DNA from: Adiantum capillus-veneris
Taxonomy: Eukaryota; Streptophyta; Polypodiopsida; Polypodiales; Pteridaceae
NCBI GenBank assembly: GCA_014529385.2
Contig: CM043970.1
Coordinates: 41,779,279-41,843,278 of the forward strand
Direction of reading: 5' to 3'
DNA length: 64,000 nucleotides
Of the stretch, positions 36,078-46,871 are shown in pieces; the first letter of the stretch is position 1; the number at the start of each line of letters is the position of its first letter. Both the position numbers and the translations under genes were made by a program. The notes under the pieces are model-generated. The model did no database searches and had not been told where the DNA came from. It saw nothing but the letters and a program-made list of their open reading frames with translations.

Positions 36078-37100
36078 ATTCTCATTGAGGCTTGAAATGT
36101 CCTCCCCTTGATTCATTGTCAAGTTTTAAAGGTTCCTTTTAAGGTGAATATTTGCAAGTGGTGCTCTACTGAGTGTGTTGTCGGCTGTGGATGGGTCACC
36201 CATGGGTGGTTTAACAATAGACTAGAGTTTCTTTCTCATGAGATACCCTCACAACTTTGTCTGCCAAGTATGGAACCCTTACCCATTGAATATTTTGATC
36301 CCTTTATCTCCCATAGTGTCATGAGAGGGGTCTTAGATATTAGGCTAAGCTAATTCCAATGTCTATCCTCTTTATAAGATATCACTTGAGTGATTTTATC
36401 CTCTTAGGTAATAGGTGATGATTACATGAATTTCAAAAAAGATTGGGCCATGAAAAAAAATTCAAGTTACAAATAGTTAATGAGAGAAAAAATTTCTTTG
36501 AAGCTCAAGAAAAGCTAGAAACCTTGAAGCTTTGATGGTTGACGGATGGGAAGCTTTAACTTCTTTATTGGCAGCTTAAAAGGTCTTTTTTGCTGGCAGC
36601 TCGTGGGAGATTCCCCTTAGAAGGGATGGCCCATGACTACTATAGCTCTGTGGGAAGCACTCCTATGCAAGAGAGCTTGGTGGACCTTGGAGAAAAAGGC
36701 GTTGCACGTGAGATGGGGGGGCACTCTATGGAGGACTCGAAAAGAGACTCAATTGTAATATGTCAGTTGTGGTGTTCGTCGACAACCAAGTGAAGGCACA
36801 TGGAAATAGCCCTTTGAAGGAGTCGAAATGAGCCCAAAATTCCGAATTGAAGAGGTCTGGCATCTGGCTTGGCATAGAAAAGCATGCCATGGGAGCTGTC
36901 TCGTGTGGACCTGAGGTGCTCCAAAAGCTGGAATTCACCACCTCAGTCAAGTCCGGCCACGCTCCTTGAGTGTCGAGATTAAACAGTCAACCCCACAACC
37001 TCGCAAAGCCTAGAATGGCTCTACCAATTTAAGTTAGCCACCAAGGTCAATGGATTTGGATGATGGAAGCTCTCGAAATTTTATGCCAAGGTTAGCAGAG

Positions 37101-37138
<38 letters not shown>

Positions 37139-37537
37139 CCAACCCACACCTATATTTCGCAATATAATTGGATGACCTTGGGGTGCTGGATTGAGGTGCT
37201 TGAGGGTTTGTCTGAGAGAGTTAGGAGAACACTTCAAGATGTGCAAGTAATGCTTGGAAAATTGAAAAATCGGGTTTAGGGTAATTTGAAATGAAAGTTA
37301 CTGAAAAATAAACAAAAACAAACTAAAATGCAAGTGCAGTTAAAATACACGCTAATTGCAAGTACCTCTCATGGACGAGGGTGGTGACCCGCAATGAACG
37401 TGCCCAAAATCCATGAGAGTTTCACAACAATTGTGTAGCTTTTTTGCTACTACACATGATGGAGAGAGGGGAGTTAAGTGTGTAATTGGGAGATATTAAT
37501 TAGAGAATGCTAATCTCATCATGTCTCTAATACAAAT

Positions 37538-37952
37538 TGTAGGATTATGGCGGATCAACAAGACTAGAATTCATAATGACATAATAGATAATTACACTAA
37601 TGATTAGAGAGAGAAAGAGTGTAGACTCAAAATGACTACTTGATCAGAAAATGAACTAACTTGTTGGTGTGTACAAATGAGATACTTAAGTAGTAGCAGA
37701 GCATGGCTAGGTGCACCTCTCAAGGGTCACAAAGCACCTTTCCCAAGGGTCAAGGGACAACTCTCCAAAGATCAAGAGTGGCTCCATAGAATGTGAAAAG
37801 GCTATGCTGACTAGGATGGTCATTTGGACTTTTGTGAAACACACCTACCATGTAAGCTAGGCCATCCTCACAAGGTGACTAAGCTACTGGTTGTACAAGA
37901 GGTCATGCCCATACAAGTTGAGAGGTCTAGGCCAAAGGCCATAATCCCAACA
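37538..37952 (-). repeat. LTR of non-autonomous element
   Basis: Partner of 35660-36077; followed by the second copy of the ATCTA duplication. Confidence 0.9.
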
Positions 37953-37957
37953 ATCTA

Positions 37958-38604
37958 TGCTTCTATTGTGCTACTCATGGTTTGCTGCTATTGGTGCTTA
38001 TGTTTGGCTGTTGTGTGCAGGGTGCTATGTGTGGGGCACCTTCATTTTGCCTTTTGCCTCTTGATTTAGCAGATTCAACAGGTACTGAGGAAGGGTTGAT
38101 TTGTGATATGGGCACTTCAAAATGTTGGGAGAATGCCATGAAGCAGAAAGACAATTGGGCACACAAGAAGTTTGACAATTGGCAAAAGATCTCTAGCCTA
38201 GATTATGACGTGCCTCTAGAGAAGATTGAGCTTCGAAGGCTTAATGAAAGGCTAACAAAGTTTTTTCTTGTAATGTGCAAATAGGGTGGGGGATTATTTC
38301 CTTTTGATACTTCAATGGGGATAAAATAGAGCAAGATTTGAGAATTGTAGAAACAGGTGGTTGTGAAGTAGCTTTTGATATTGCACAGAAACCAATCTTT
38401 AAAAGTACACAAAATTCTATTATGGCTGCTATGCAAATTAAAAAAAAGTTTTATTCAAGTTGTGGTATCAATCCGGAGGAACAACAAAATGCTCGTCTCC
38501 ACTCAATCTTGCTCTAAATACACCCCTAGTTCCTATTTTAGGAGCCCTTGGATTGCATGGATAGATTGGGTTGTGCTCACCCTATTCCTACCTTAGGAGT
38601 GGCA
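37958..38604 (-). mobile_element. possible LTR of a minus-strand Ty3 element
   Basis: On the minus strand an LTR-like TGCCACTCC starts at 38604 right after a polypurine tract. The non-autonomous element above appears to have inserted into its distal part. No partner LTR was located, so the far boundary is unknown. Confidence 0.4.
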
Positions 38605-38607
38605 TTA

Positions 38608-38619
38608 CTCCCCCCTTGG
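38608..38619 (-). other. polypurine tract
   Basis: The minus strand reads CCAAGGGGGGAG just before the TG above. Confidence 0.6.
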
Positions 38620-38737
38620 AGAAGCATTTTTGTCCTCAAAAATAGAAGTGAATATCTTTATAAGAACACTAATGTTTTCTACAGTGGAATCCCTCAATGG
38701 ATCTAACTGTACATCTGACCAAAACAGGGTCCAGTCT
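38620..38737 (-). pseudogene. C-terminal end of Ty3 pol
   Basis: The minus-strand frame ends ...FTSIFEDKNASPRGE-stop, running into the polypurine tract. This is the usual way plant Ty3 polyproteins end ('FEDKxxxxGG'). Upstream sequence is cut off by the MITE and CACTA insertions; the continuation beyond 46988 is not clearly readable. Confidence 0.45.
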
Positions 38738-38883
38738 TGGGGAGGTCACCTAAGAAAAATGTAACCTATCACGTGAGTTCAACAGAAGGGTATTTAAAGT
38801 TCTTGAAACTTACAGAAATATATATACAGAAGGACATTATTTTTTCAAATTTGAAAAAAACTTACAGATTTTAAAAGAAAAGG

Positions 38884-38897
38884 CACTACAAGAGGTT
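38884..38897 (+). repeat. CACTA terminal inverted repeat, left
   Basis: CACTACAAGAGGTT, next to AGG target duplication. Confidence 0.97.
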
Positions 38898-38917
38898 GTG
38901 TGCTCTTGTGACACTGT

Positions 38918-39105
38918 TAGCGACGGAAATACACTGGGTTTTTATAAACCCCGGCGTCGCTAAAACCGTCGCTAATAGCGTCGCTATATGCGACTCTATA
39001 TGCGTCGCTATATAGAGACGCTCATAGCGACGGTCATAGAGACAGTTATAGCGACGCTCATCGCGACGCCATAGAGCCATAAATAGCGACGGTTATAGAG
39101 ACGCC
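38918..39105. promoter_or_regulatory. CACTA subterminal repeat array, left
   Basis: About a dozen copies of the core gcgtcgct/agcgacg(c) in both orientations. In En/Spm-type elements such subterminal motifs are bound by the element's TnpA protein; that role is inferred from the family. Confidence 0.85.
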
Positions 39106-39263
39106 CGAGAGATTTTTTTTTTGGTGACAGGGCATTGAATGCCCTGCCACCCATCAAGCATATTGTACTTGATTCACTTTTTAAAAAAAGTGCAAGGGTA
39201 GATAATAGACCCAAAATAGTCACCCACAAGACGCACTGTTTGCAAAATTGACAAGCGTAAAAT

Positions 39264-39384
39264 TGACAATTGTACACATCATAGGCAAAATGAATTGATT
39301 GGCAAATGTAATAATGACAATTGTACAACATCATAGGCATAAAGAATTGATTGGCAAAATGAACTGCGGTGACAAATGTAATAA
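39264..39384. repeat. imperfect tandem duplication
   Basis: tgacaattgtac(a)acatcatagg to gcaaatgtaataa occurs twice, at 39264-39314 and 39315-39384; the second has an insertion. Confidence 0.75.
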
Positions 39385-39484
39385 TATACATGGTTCAAAA
39401 AGACATATAAAATCTGTCTCATGATACATAAGCTATGAGAAACCCTAAACTAATGCTATCTAGGTACGGCTAAACTGACGTCGT

Positions 39485-40794
39485 CTAGTTAGACGTCTCA
39501 TCGCGTTCAAGCGGCGTATCTGTCGGATTCTGCAAAAAAAGACAATAAGACAGCTTTTAGTAAGTATAAACATATAACGACATTTATAAAACAATACAAA
39601 AAATAGAAAAGAGTAAACCCTAATACTAACCATGCCGCCGCGAGAACTGAGAATGTCCATCAGGGTGTTTAAGCCCTTCCTGCCTGCGTACTCGCGCTCG
39701 TACGGTGTGGGATCACGTCCTGTCATCGACCACTGTCAAAACATACAAAGATTTCATTATGTTAGAATTAAAAAACTCATTAACCCTAAACTATCGAACA
39801 TAAAGAGCAATGCAAAAACACTTACAAAATCGGCCTCAAATGATGCCCATCCACCGCTCCCCAAGTGGTGCGAGCTCCCTGCCTCTACTCACGCTCTGGC
39901 TGCACCCTTTTGTTGCTTCCACTTGTCGGGATTCTCGCGCGCTGCTTTCTTCGCATTCTTCCAATCTTCTTTGGCCAGCCAATCTGGCCTGTTCCACCCA
40001 TGCTTGATTGCTTTTTGCACTTCGGAACGCTTGTGTTTGCAGTATTCGCGCATTCGAATCTTCATCAGGTCTTCATTGAAGCGCTGATCCCGTGTTGGAA
40101 CGGGAAACTCATCATGAAGTATGGTGATGACTTTGTTTTTTAAATCACTTGGTACTTCACTCCATTTGTTTAGTATGTAGTGTCTAAACAGCTGAGAGCA
40201 AAGACCACGCATGCGCGAGATCACCTTCTTGCCGTCATCATCCATGATGATGCCGTCGCTGAAGTCAACGGAGTAAGGCAAGCCCTCTGGCCGGTGACGC
40301 GTGAACCTGGGTGTCCGGACAGGGGTCTCTAGCGGCGTGTCGATGGGGGTACGGACGTCAGGTGTCTCCACCGGCGTCTGGGCCCCGAAGCGAGGAGTGT
40401 CGAGTGGGGTGGCTCCTCGCAGAGTAGGTAGAGGTGTGTAGCTGCTAGGAACAGTCAGCCGCGCAAAACTTGGCGTAGATGGCGATGCTGTGGCTGGTGT
40501 GGGGACGGGCAAAGAAGGGGAGGGTAAAGAGCCTCGTCGAACACGAGGCGGTGTGGAGGCATCGACGGCGGAATCCCCACAACAACCGCCACCGCCACCA
40601 CTAGAGCGCCGGTGTGTAGACGAGTGTGAAGATCGTCTCGTCGACGCCGAAGCTTCGGAGCGCGCCGAATGCTCCGAAAGAGAGAGAGATGCGGATGAAG
40701 TAGGAACGCGCGATGATGTGCCAGAGCGATGACGCTCCATGTACCACTGTCTCTGCTGCGGTGACAAAGAAGAAAGAAACTCCTCATCATCCAT
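39485..40794 (-). pseudogene. CACTA TnpA-like protein (transposase_24 type)
   Basis: The second gene of En/Spm elements; such proteins bind the subterminal repeats. The start is the ATG at 40794 (MDDEEFLSSLSPQQRQWYME). The first about 190 residues are Ser/Pro/Thr-rich with repeated 'TPLDTP/TPVETP' phrases. The conserved part has ILNKWSEVPSDLKNKVITIL and DWKNAKKAARENPDKWKQQK. Exon 1 continues to a GT donor after 39826, exon 2 spans 39732-39631 (WSMTGRDPTPYEREYAGRKG), and exon 3 spans 39529-39485, ending in TAG. All junctions are AG/GT and in phase. One in-frame TGA at 39889-39891 lies before the conserved EAGSSHHLGSGGWASFEADF block, so the copy is broken unless read through. Confidence 0.85.
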
Positions 40795-41065
40795 ACTTGC
40801 ATTAAACACACGAATATTTAAACTTAATATTGAATGAATAAGTAGACAATGACGCAAAGACCATTAAATACAATGACGTAATGACGCATATAAATACAAT
40901 GACGCAATGAATTGAGTGATAGAAGAGGCAAGTCGAAAACTCAGAATTTTCAATCAAAAGATGTGAGCGTGAGTAGAAAAGAGCGTTATACACCATGGAA
41001 GGTACTTAGAAAGCCAGAGCTTTTACAACACGGAGCAAAATTGTTCAAATACAATATTTGTGGCT

Positions 41066-44000
41066 TTAACAGATCTCTCTCTCATTCTCGCATAACTCAG
41101 CATAACTTCCTATATCTGTATAGAGCTCTCCGTTTAAACACATATCCTCTGTTTCATTTTGTAGCTCCTCTGCATGCACCCCATATAGAGTAGTAGTATC
41201 TTGATGCTCGTCTGGCACCACCGCAGTGGATTCTGATTGAGCATCTTCTCTGATATCCTCCATTGATGCCGTTGTGATTGGCACATGGTAGCCTTCATAC
41301 ATCCTTGCACTACGAGGGGCTACCTCTATGATGTACCACCAGTTTGATGTAGACTTTGTAGGATGAAATATTACCTGCCAGAGCCACATAACTTACATGA
41401 GAGCTTTCAAGCACATAACTTGTAAAAGGGGGATGTTAACTATTTACATACTTACTTGTTCACAATGCTCGGGTAGTACGAAAGTGTCTCTTAGGTCAGT
41501 CCATTTCTTAGTAGAATCCACCTCAAGAAAACCAGACTCTCCTCTACGCACAGTAGCGTTGCGACCCTCCATGATTATCTTGAACCATTGCACGTCGAAC
41601 AAGTCGACAAAAAATCCTCTGTAATCGATCCTCAAAATCTCTTGTAGCGTGCTGAAGTAAGTGAGTTCCGCCACCATAGGATCTGCATCAGAGGAACGTC
41701 GTCGACTAGACTGTTCAAATTTTGCCATGATTCCACAATCTTGAGTAAAACGCTTTTTGTCGATCCGTTCCACCCTAAAATGTCAACCTTTACACCATGC
41801 TGCTGTGTATGACTTATACTACAACGAACAAAGATTATGAGTGGCCGTTCAAACGTTTAGAAATAAAGTCACTAGCTAGTCGTACATTGCAAACTTACCT
41901 TGGTCGCGCAACCCCGAGAGTACTCCCACTCTTCCTCAGTCACTTCGTCACCGCATTGTTGTGCGCTTTTCAATTGGTTGTGCAACCATATTAAGCTCAT
42001 GAATGTTGGTAGGCTCTCCAAAACCGTCGGATAGTGCATCGGTGGTCGTCTTCCCCGTCTCCACTCGATTCGTGCCCTTTGTCGCTCTTGCTTTGCATCC
42101 TCGTATTGTGAAATCCACTTTTGCATCACTGGATTGTGAAGCATGCAAAATCGGTTGATTTTAGCCTCTAGATCTTCTGTCATCTTCTTCTCAACACCGA
42201 GATTGAACATGACAATCCCAGATATGCGCTCATCATCTATGGTTCTCCATAGCGTGTCCCGGGCTTTATCAAATCCGTCTAGCCACTCTCCAATGTACAC
42301 TAGGGACTCTGATACCAACCAACCTTCTGCCATGCTACCCTCCGGACGTGCCTTTTGACGCACATATCCCTTAAGCGTTTTCATGAAACGTTCTAAGAAG
42401 AACATCCATCTGGAATGAACTGTGCCAGCTATTTCCACCTCATCAACTATGTGAACAAGAAGATGCACCTGAATGGTTAGCATGGTAGTAGGAAAATGTT
42501 TCTCAAACATGCACACAAGCTCCGCAGCATTTAGTTTGGCGAATGGTATGGAGTCTACGTTGATCTTCTTTTGTGAGATCCATTGCACCAGCTTTGCAAG
42601 TTTGTAGATTGTGTTACGGATGTTGAGAGACAAACATCCCTCAATGGCAACTGGTAAAATAAACTGTAAAGTATGTGCAGCAATGATATTAAAGTCCACA
42701 TTTTATGCAATGATATTAAAGTCCACTATGAACGTACTTGACACATTTTATGCCAATCGTGTGACTTCAAACCGGTAAGCTTTCCTTCTTTAGTAAAACA
42801 CGTTCGGAGCGAGTGCATTATGCTAGTGGGGGTCCGCAAAGATCGAATGGTCTCTTTTACTTTGCGTTCTTGGGCTCCTATGAAAATCCATGGTGCTTTA
42901 GGGAGTTTTATCTATCCATCAGATGCTGTTTGCGGCCAATATTGCTCCATACGATCCACATTTCTAAGGTCAACTCTGGCTCCCAAAGTATCTTTCTTGC
43001 CGGTCAGATGGTCCCATAGTAGATTACCCACATTCTTGAATATGTGCATTGGATCGAGCAAGTGATTGATCATGAGTCGGGGCCAGTATGGTAACTCGTA
43101 CCATAGAGATAGTCTCTTCATCCCTGGAGGCAATCCGTCATCGCACATCTCCTTCTGCTCTAACCATGCTTGTGCAGACATCCTTGGTGGCTCTCTTCCC
43201 AAAAAGCCGTCGTGTAACACATGATTCTCTGGAAGATACGCTTGATGACCTTCGTAGATTTGCTTCTTCAGTGAGGGCGCCCTACGTGCATTCAGTCTAG
43301 GTCCACATGTGACACATGCTCTGTATCCGCTTGTTTGAAGCCCTGCATGTATACACATGATAATAGATCAACTATGGGAAAAAACAAGATTTACAGTGTC
43401 TGAGTGAGGAGTGTCAATAGATCACCTGAGCATTCTGTTAGCCCGGGATAGTCATGCATGGTCCACATTAGAATGCCTCTGATCAAAGCATTCCGTCGTC
43501 TGTGTGTCGGCTCATATCCACCACCTCTATGCCAATCCACAATTGTTGTAGCTCTTCCAATAGTGGACGAAGATACACATCCATATTATCCACTTTATAT
43601 CGCCCTGGCACAATCAAGCTTAGCCATAGGTGCCCCTTCTTCGTAGTCAACCACGGGGGAATGTTGTAGTTGACGATGACAACAGGCCATACACTGTAAG
43701 ATGTTGATCTTTGACCAAATGGATTTACGCCATCCATAGCCAGGCCTAAGCGCAAATTTTGAGCTTCCCTGGAAAATCCGACCATGTTCCATCTATATGT
43801 TTCCAGGGTGCGCAATCTGCAGGAATTCGTAGCGCACCATCCGAAGATTTATTCTCCTCATGCCATGATGCTAGGGCAGCCATGGACTTACATTCCAAGA
43901 AATGCTTGATGCGAGGAAGCAGAGGAAAATGTCGCAAAACCTTTTGTGGAATTTTTGTCCCATGGAGATCTACTCGATATCTTTCGGAATCACATTTCGG

Positions 44001-44792
44001 CCACTTCTCCATGTCTATGTATTCCCCTGTGAAAAGAATGCAGTCATTAGGACAAGCGTGGATAGAATTGTAATCCATGCCCAAGTTTCGCAAAATCTTT
44101 CTTGCTTCATCTCGGGAATCTGGCATCACATTGTCAGCTGGTAGTATGTGCTCTTTAAGAAATCTACACAACATAAAAATACGATACAGTCGTGTAAAAA
44201 TCTATCAGATCATTATACATTTAGAGTTTTATTAAAGTAAATTAATTGTAATAGATCACCTGAAAAGCGCTGTGACGCTAGTGTCACTCCATCCAAACTT
44301 TGGCTGCATGTTGAGAAGAACCAGGAGTGCTTTCAATCTAGACATACGTGCTCCATTATACAATGGCGTATTGGCTTCACTTTTCATATCATCATAGATA
44401 AGCCTTTCTGAATCCATGATCGTCTCGATCATTTCATCAATCTCGGGCTCAAACATTGCCTCGTTGGGAATGTGCTCTGCATGATCATCCCCCGAGCTGT
44501 CAGAGGATACATCTTGTGGCCTCACATATGCTGCTTGACCAAAGCGCCTGCGAACACGTCTATTGGGTTGCAAGATTGCTGCTTGTTGGCCAGCGTTAGA
44601 GTCCGACGAGTTATAATTGGCAACAACTCGATCTATAATAGATGGATCGAACTCGCCGAATTCGCGAACGTGCTGCAAAGAAACACGTCTTGTCCGTCGC
44701 ACAGGATGCTTGCATTGATTACAAGGACATAAGACCCTCGTTGAGAGATAGGTGTTTCAGTTGGCCGGTCCCACATCCTCGTCACTACTCAT
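41066..44792 (-). pseudogene. CACTA tnp2-type transposase
   Basis: TNPD-type transposase that cuts the element ends. From the ATG at 44792: the transposase-associated domain with VLCPCNQCKHPVRRTRR (about 44690-44740). Exon 1 ends at 44260 and exon 2 starts at 44163 (phase-consistent). Then FLKEHILPADN, IHACPNDCILFTGEYIDMEK, DGVNPFGQRSTSYSVWPVVI and IPPWLTTKKGHLWLSLIVPG, to LMWTMHDYPG. The next exon (from 43342) has YRACVTCGP and HLLDPMHIFKNVGNLLWDHL. DUF4218 lies at 42660-41899 (FEKHFPTTMLTIQVHLLVHI, SRWMFFLERFMKTLKGYV) and DUF4216 at 41774-41377. The last exon has NWWYIIEVAPRS. Lesions seen: an in-frame TGA near 44757, a 1-base loss in a T run near 43795, a second frameshift near 43485, and a stop at 42912. 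Confidence 0.92.
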
Positions 44793-44854
44793 AATGAGGA
44801 TAAAAATCTTATAACCTGGACAACAAATTTAATATTCTATTGGCATTCTTCGTC

Positions 44855-44900
<46 letters not shown>

Positions 44901-45189
44901 CTCACATTCTCTAGTCATGTCCAATCTCCGCACACCTCGGTCTAGAGGTGCACGGAGATCAGAACCACCGGGTTATAATCTCGTCTTTATTGGTCAATAC
45001 CTATATTTTTGGGTACAAGAAATCTACAGACCCACGTCTACATGATACTGCATGGAGTGGACAAAACCCCTTTGCCTCTTCTCTAGCTGTAGCACTTCAC
45101 AGCATCTCAACATCTTTTCACAGTAGATCTTTTTACTGTTCGTCTAACTCTAAATCCTAAACCGTAAGTAATTCTTGCGTGGAGTCGAT
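44793..45189. other. CACTA upstream region; (CT)n
   Basis: Between tnp2 and the repeat block: (CT)n at 44858-44899, otherwise no recognised feature. It probably contains the tnp2 5' leader. Confidence 0.5.
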
Positions 45190-45315
45190 CTAACGTAAAT
45201 AAGCGTAAATCTAACTAAAAATAAACCTAAATCTAATTTAACGTAAGTCTACATCTAACGTAATCTTTAACGTCTTTTGGGATAGTTTCCTACGACGTTA
45301 AAACTCTTTTCTTCT

Positions 45316-45345
<30 letters not shown>
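45190..45345. repeat. CACTA internal direct repeat, left copy
   Basis: A segment rich in 'acctaaatctaatctaacgtaa' ending cgtctttt-ggatagtttcctacg, acgttaaaactcttttcttc and (GT)n. It reappears in the same orientation at 45880-46050. The two copies bracket the HIPP fragment. Confidence 0.85.
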
Positions 45346-45346
<1 letters not shown>

Positions 45347-45477
45347 ACCTAAATAAACCTAAGTCTAATCTAATATAACATAAATCTAAATCTAACGTAA
45401 ATTATGTTATATTAAAAACAAAGAACTAAACTAACAGGGATTATAAGAACCTTAAAACCGATTTAACACATAATTTT

Positions 45478-45839
45478 TCACATAACTCGGCAAGAGTTGG
45501 CATTCTCATCACTAAAGATGTGAGAGTTAACTTCCGGTGGTAACGCTGCCTCATCTCCATCCACATCTGACGACAGCAATTGGCCCTTTGGACCGTTCTT
45601 GCTCTTGTTACTAACTTTGAAGTTGTTGTTGAATGACTAGAGGTTGTCTAGATGGTCATTGTTGGGGATGTAGTGACTCTTGCCGCCCTGAAGATCCACC
45701 TTCTTCCCTATCTTCTGAAGACATTTCACCAGTACTTTTGGATCGACGGAGCCCACCATGAGTGAAGGCATCAATACCCTATATTCCATTGAGGGCTTTC
45801 TTCACCCGCTTCATGCAGGCATCGCAGTCTATGGAGACC
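45478..45839 (-). pseudogene. captured HIPP fragment: HMA domain and CaaX end
   Basis: The minus strand from about 45839 reads VSIDCDACMKRVKKALNGI, the N-half of a heavy-metal-associated domain with the metal-binding C-x2-C (Cys codons at 45824-45826 and 45815-45817). After a stop and a short damaged stretch the frame resumes as VGSVDPKVLVKCLQKIGKKV and DLQGGKSHYIPNN, the second half of HMA. It stays open (one TAG after HLDNL) through an acidic linker to a C-terminal ...NANSCRVM-stop. CRVM fits a CaaX prenylation motif, so the fragment resembles plant HIPPs (heavy-metal-associated isoprenylated proteins), which bind metal ions and attach to membranes. The usual K-x-x-x-x-C-x-x-C lead-in strand and start codon are missing. 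It lies inside the CACTA element, on the same strand as tnp2. Confidence 0.85.
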
Positions 45840-45879
45840 TAAATCTAATCTAATATAACGTAAATCTAAATCTAGCGTA

Positions 45880-46050
45880 AATAAACGTAAATCTAACTAA
45901 AAATAAACCTAAATCTAATCTAATTTAACTTAAATAAACCTAAATCTAATTTAACGTAAGTCTACATCTAACCTAATCTTTAACGTCTTTTAGAATAGTT
46001 TCCTACAACGTTATAACTCTTTTCTTCTTGTGTGTGTGCGTGTGTGTGCC
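45880..46050. repeat. CACTA internal direct repeat, right copy
   Basis: Counterpart of 45190-45345 (shared gtctacatctaac, taatctttaacgtctttt, atagtttcctac, aactcttttcttcttgtgtg). Confidence 0.85.
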
Positions 46051-46055
46051 AATAA

Positions 46056-46165
46056 AAAGAGATAAATGGTATAACCTTTCTATCACCCATGCCAAGTATG
46101 ATAGATTGGTTATGCCATTTCCCTCTTGAATAATAGGTCTTGAGTTCAAGTCCTCGTTGGCTAGA
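46056..46165 (+). ncRNA. possible tRNA-derived SINE-like piece
   Basis: gagttcaagtcct (46142-46154) matches an RNA polymerase III B box (GGTTCRANTCC), and tggtataacc about 80 bp upstream could be a worn A box. This spacing fits a tRNA-derived SINE head. No poly-A tail, target duplication or second copy was found. Confidence 0.25.
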
Positions 46166-46225
46166 TCTTTAGGTCTTTTAATTTTAATTAGTTTCCTACG
46201 ACGTTAAATTAGTTTCTCTCTCTTT

Positions 46226-46440
46226 CTCTCTCAATGTGTGTGCGTTTTTTTGTTTATGCATGTTTTCTCTCTCTTTTCCTCTCTCAATGTGTGCGTTTTT
46301 TGTTTATGCATGTTCTCTCTCTCTTTTCCTCTCCCAATGTGTGCGTTTTTTGTTTATGCATGCTCTCTCTCTCTTTTCCTCTCTCAATGTGTGTGTGCAT
46401 TCTTTGTTTATGTATGTGTGTGTGCGTTTTTGTTTATGTT
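46226..46440. repeat. 50-bp tandem repeat, four copies
   Basis: Units share caatgtgtgcgttttttgtt followed by tatgcatg and tctctctctcttttcctctc. The 'aatgt' marks at 46233, 46286, 46336 and 46386 give periods of 53, 50 and 50. Confidence 0.9.
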
Positions 46441-46444
46441 TGTA

Positions 46445-46448
<4 letters not shown>

Positions 46449-46484
<36 letters not shown>

Positions 46485-46492
46485 AACACTAT

Positions 46493-46552
<60 letters not shown>

Positions 46553-46614
46553 AAGAGGGGAAGGGAACATGAGAGTAAGGAGAGGGAAGGAGCATACCTG
46601 GCTCTCCTTCCTCT

Positions 46615-46652
<38 letters not shown>

Positions 46653-46678
46653 AGAAGAAAGAGAAAGAGAGAGAGAGA
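46449..46678. repeat. (CT)n, (GT)n, (GA)n microsatellite cluster
   Basis: (CT)n at 46449-46480, (GT)n at 46492-46517, (GA)n at 46516-46551, (GT)n at 46618-46651 and (GA)n at 46661-46681. Open frames across it are not genes. Confidence 0.95.
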
Positions 46679-46764
46679 GAGGAAGAGCGTTACCTGCTCC
46701 TTGCTTGAGGGTGTCGAAAAACTCAGATCTGAGATCTGAGTTTTTGGGCGCTCTCTGTTATTTT

Positions 46765-46866
46765 TTTTAGCCCAGCCGGCGTTGCTATGAGCGTTGCAAA
46801 TTTACAAGTAAATTTGCGACGCCAGGAAAATTTTTTTCGAGCGTCGCTGTGTGAGCGTCGCTAATA
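46765..46866. promoter_or_regulatory. CACTA subterminal repeats, right
   Basis: gcgttgct, gcgacgcc, gcgtcgct and gcgtcgct within the last about 120 bp of the element, a shorter and more worn array than at the left end. Confidence 0.8.
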
Positions 46867-46871
46867 TGAAT

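Larger units (their letters stand above)
35660..37952 (-). mobile_element. non-autonomous LTR retrotransposon
   Basis: Two LTRs, 35660-36077 (418 bp) and 37538-37952 (415 bp), have the same plus-strand ends (TGTAGGATTATGG...CCCAACA). The target duplication ATCTA is perfect (35655-35659 and 37953-37957). The minus strand is favoured as the sense strand because, next to the 37538 LTR, it reads TTGTATTAGAGACATG (37520-37535), close to the initiator-Met primer-binding site, and because it reads AAGGGGAGG (36101-36109) about 24 bp before the other LTR. The 1.46-kb interior shows no gag, protease, RT or integrase, so it must have moved using another element's proteins. (CA)n at 37101-37133. Confidence 0.9.

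Noticed and set aside
38738-38883. Target duplication for the second MITE copy
   Set aside because: The flanks tccagtct and ggttcaat do not match, so no duplication can be claimed although the copy itself is clear.
46226-46440. CRISPR-like array
   Set aside because: Four adjacent 50-bp tandem units without unique spacers, in a plant transposon; a simple tandem repeat.
46236-46739. Three overlapping frames of 94-167 codons
   Set aside because: 50-bp tandem repeat and microsatellite artefacts inside the CACTA element.
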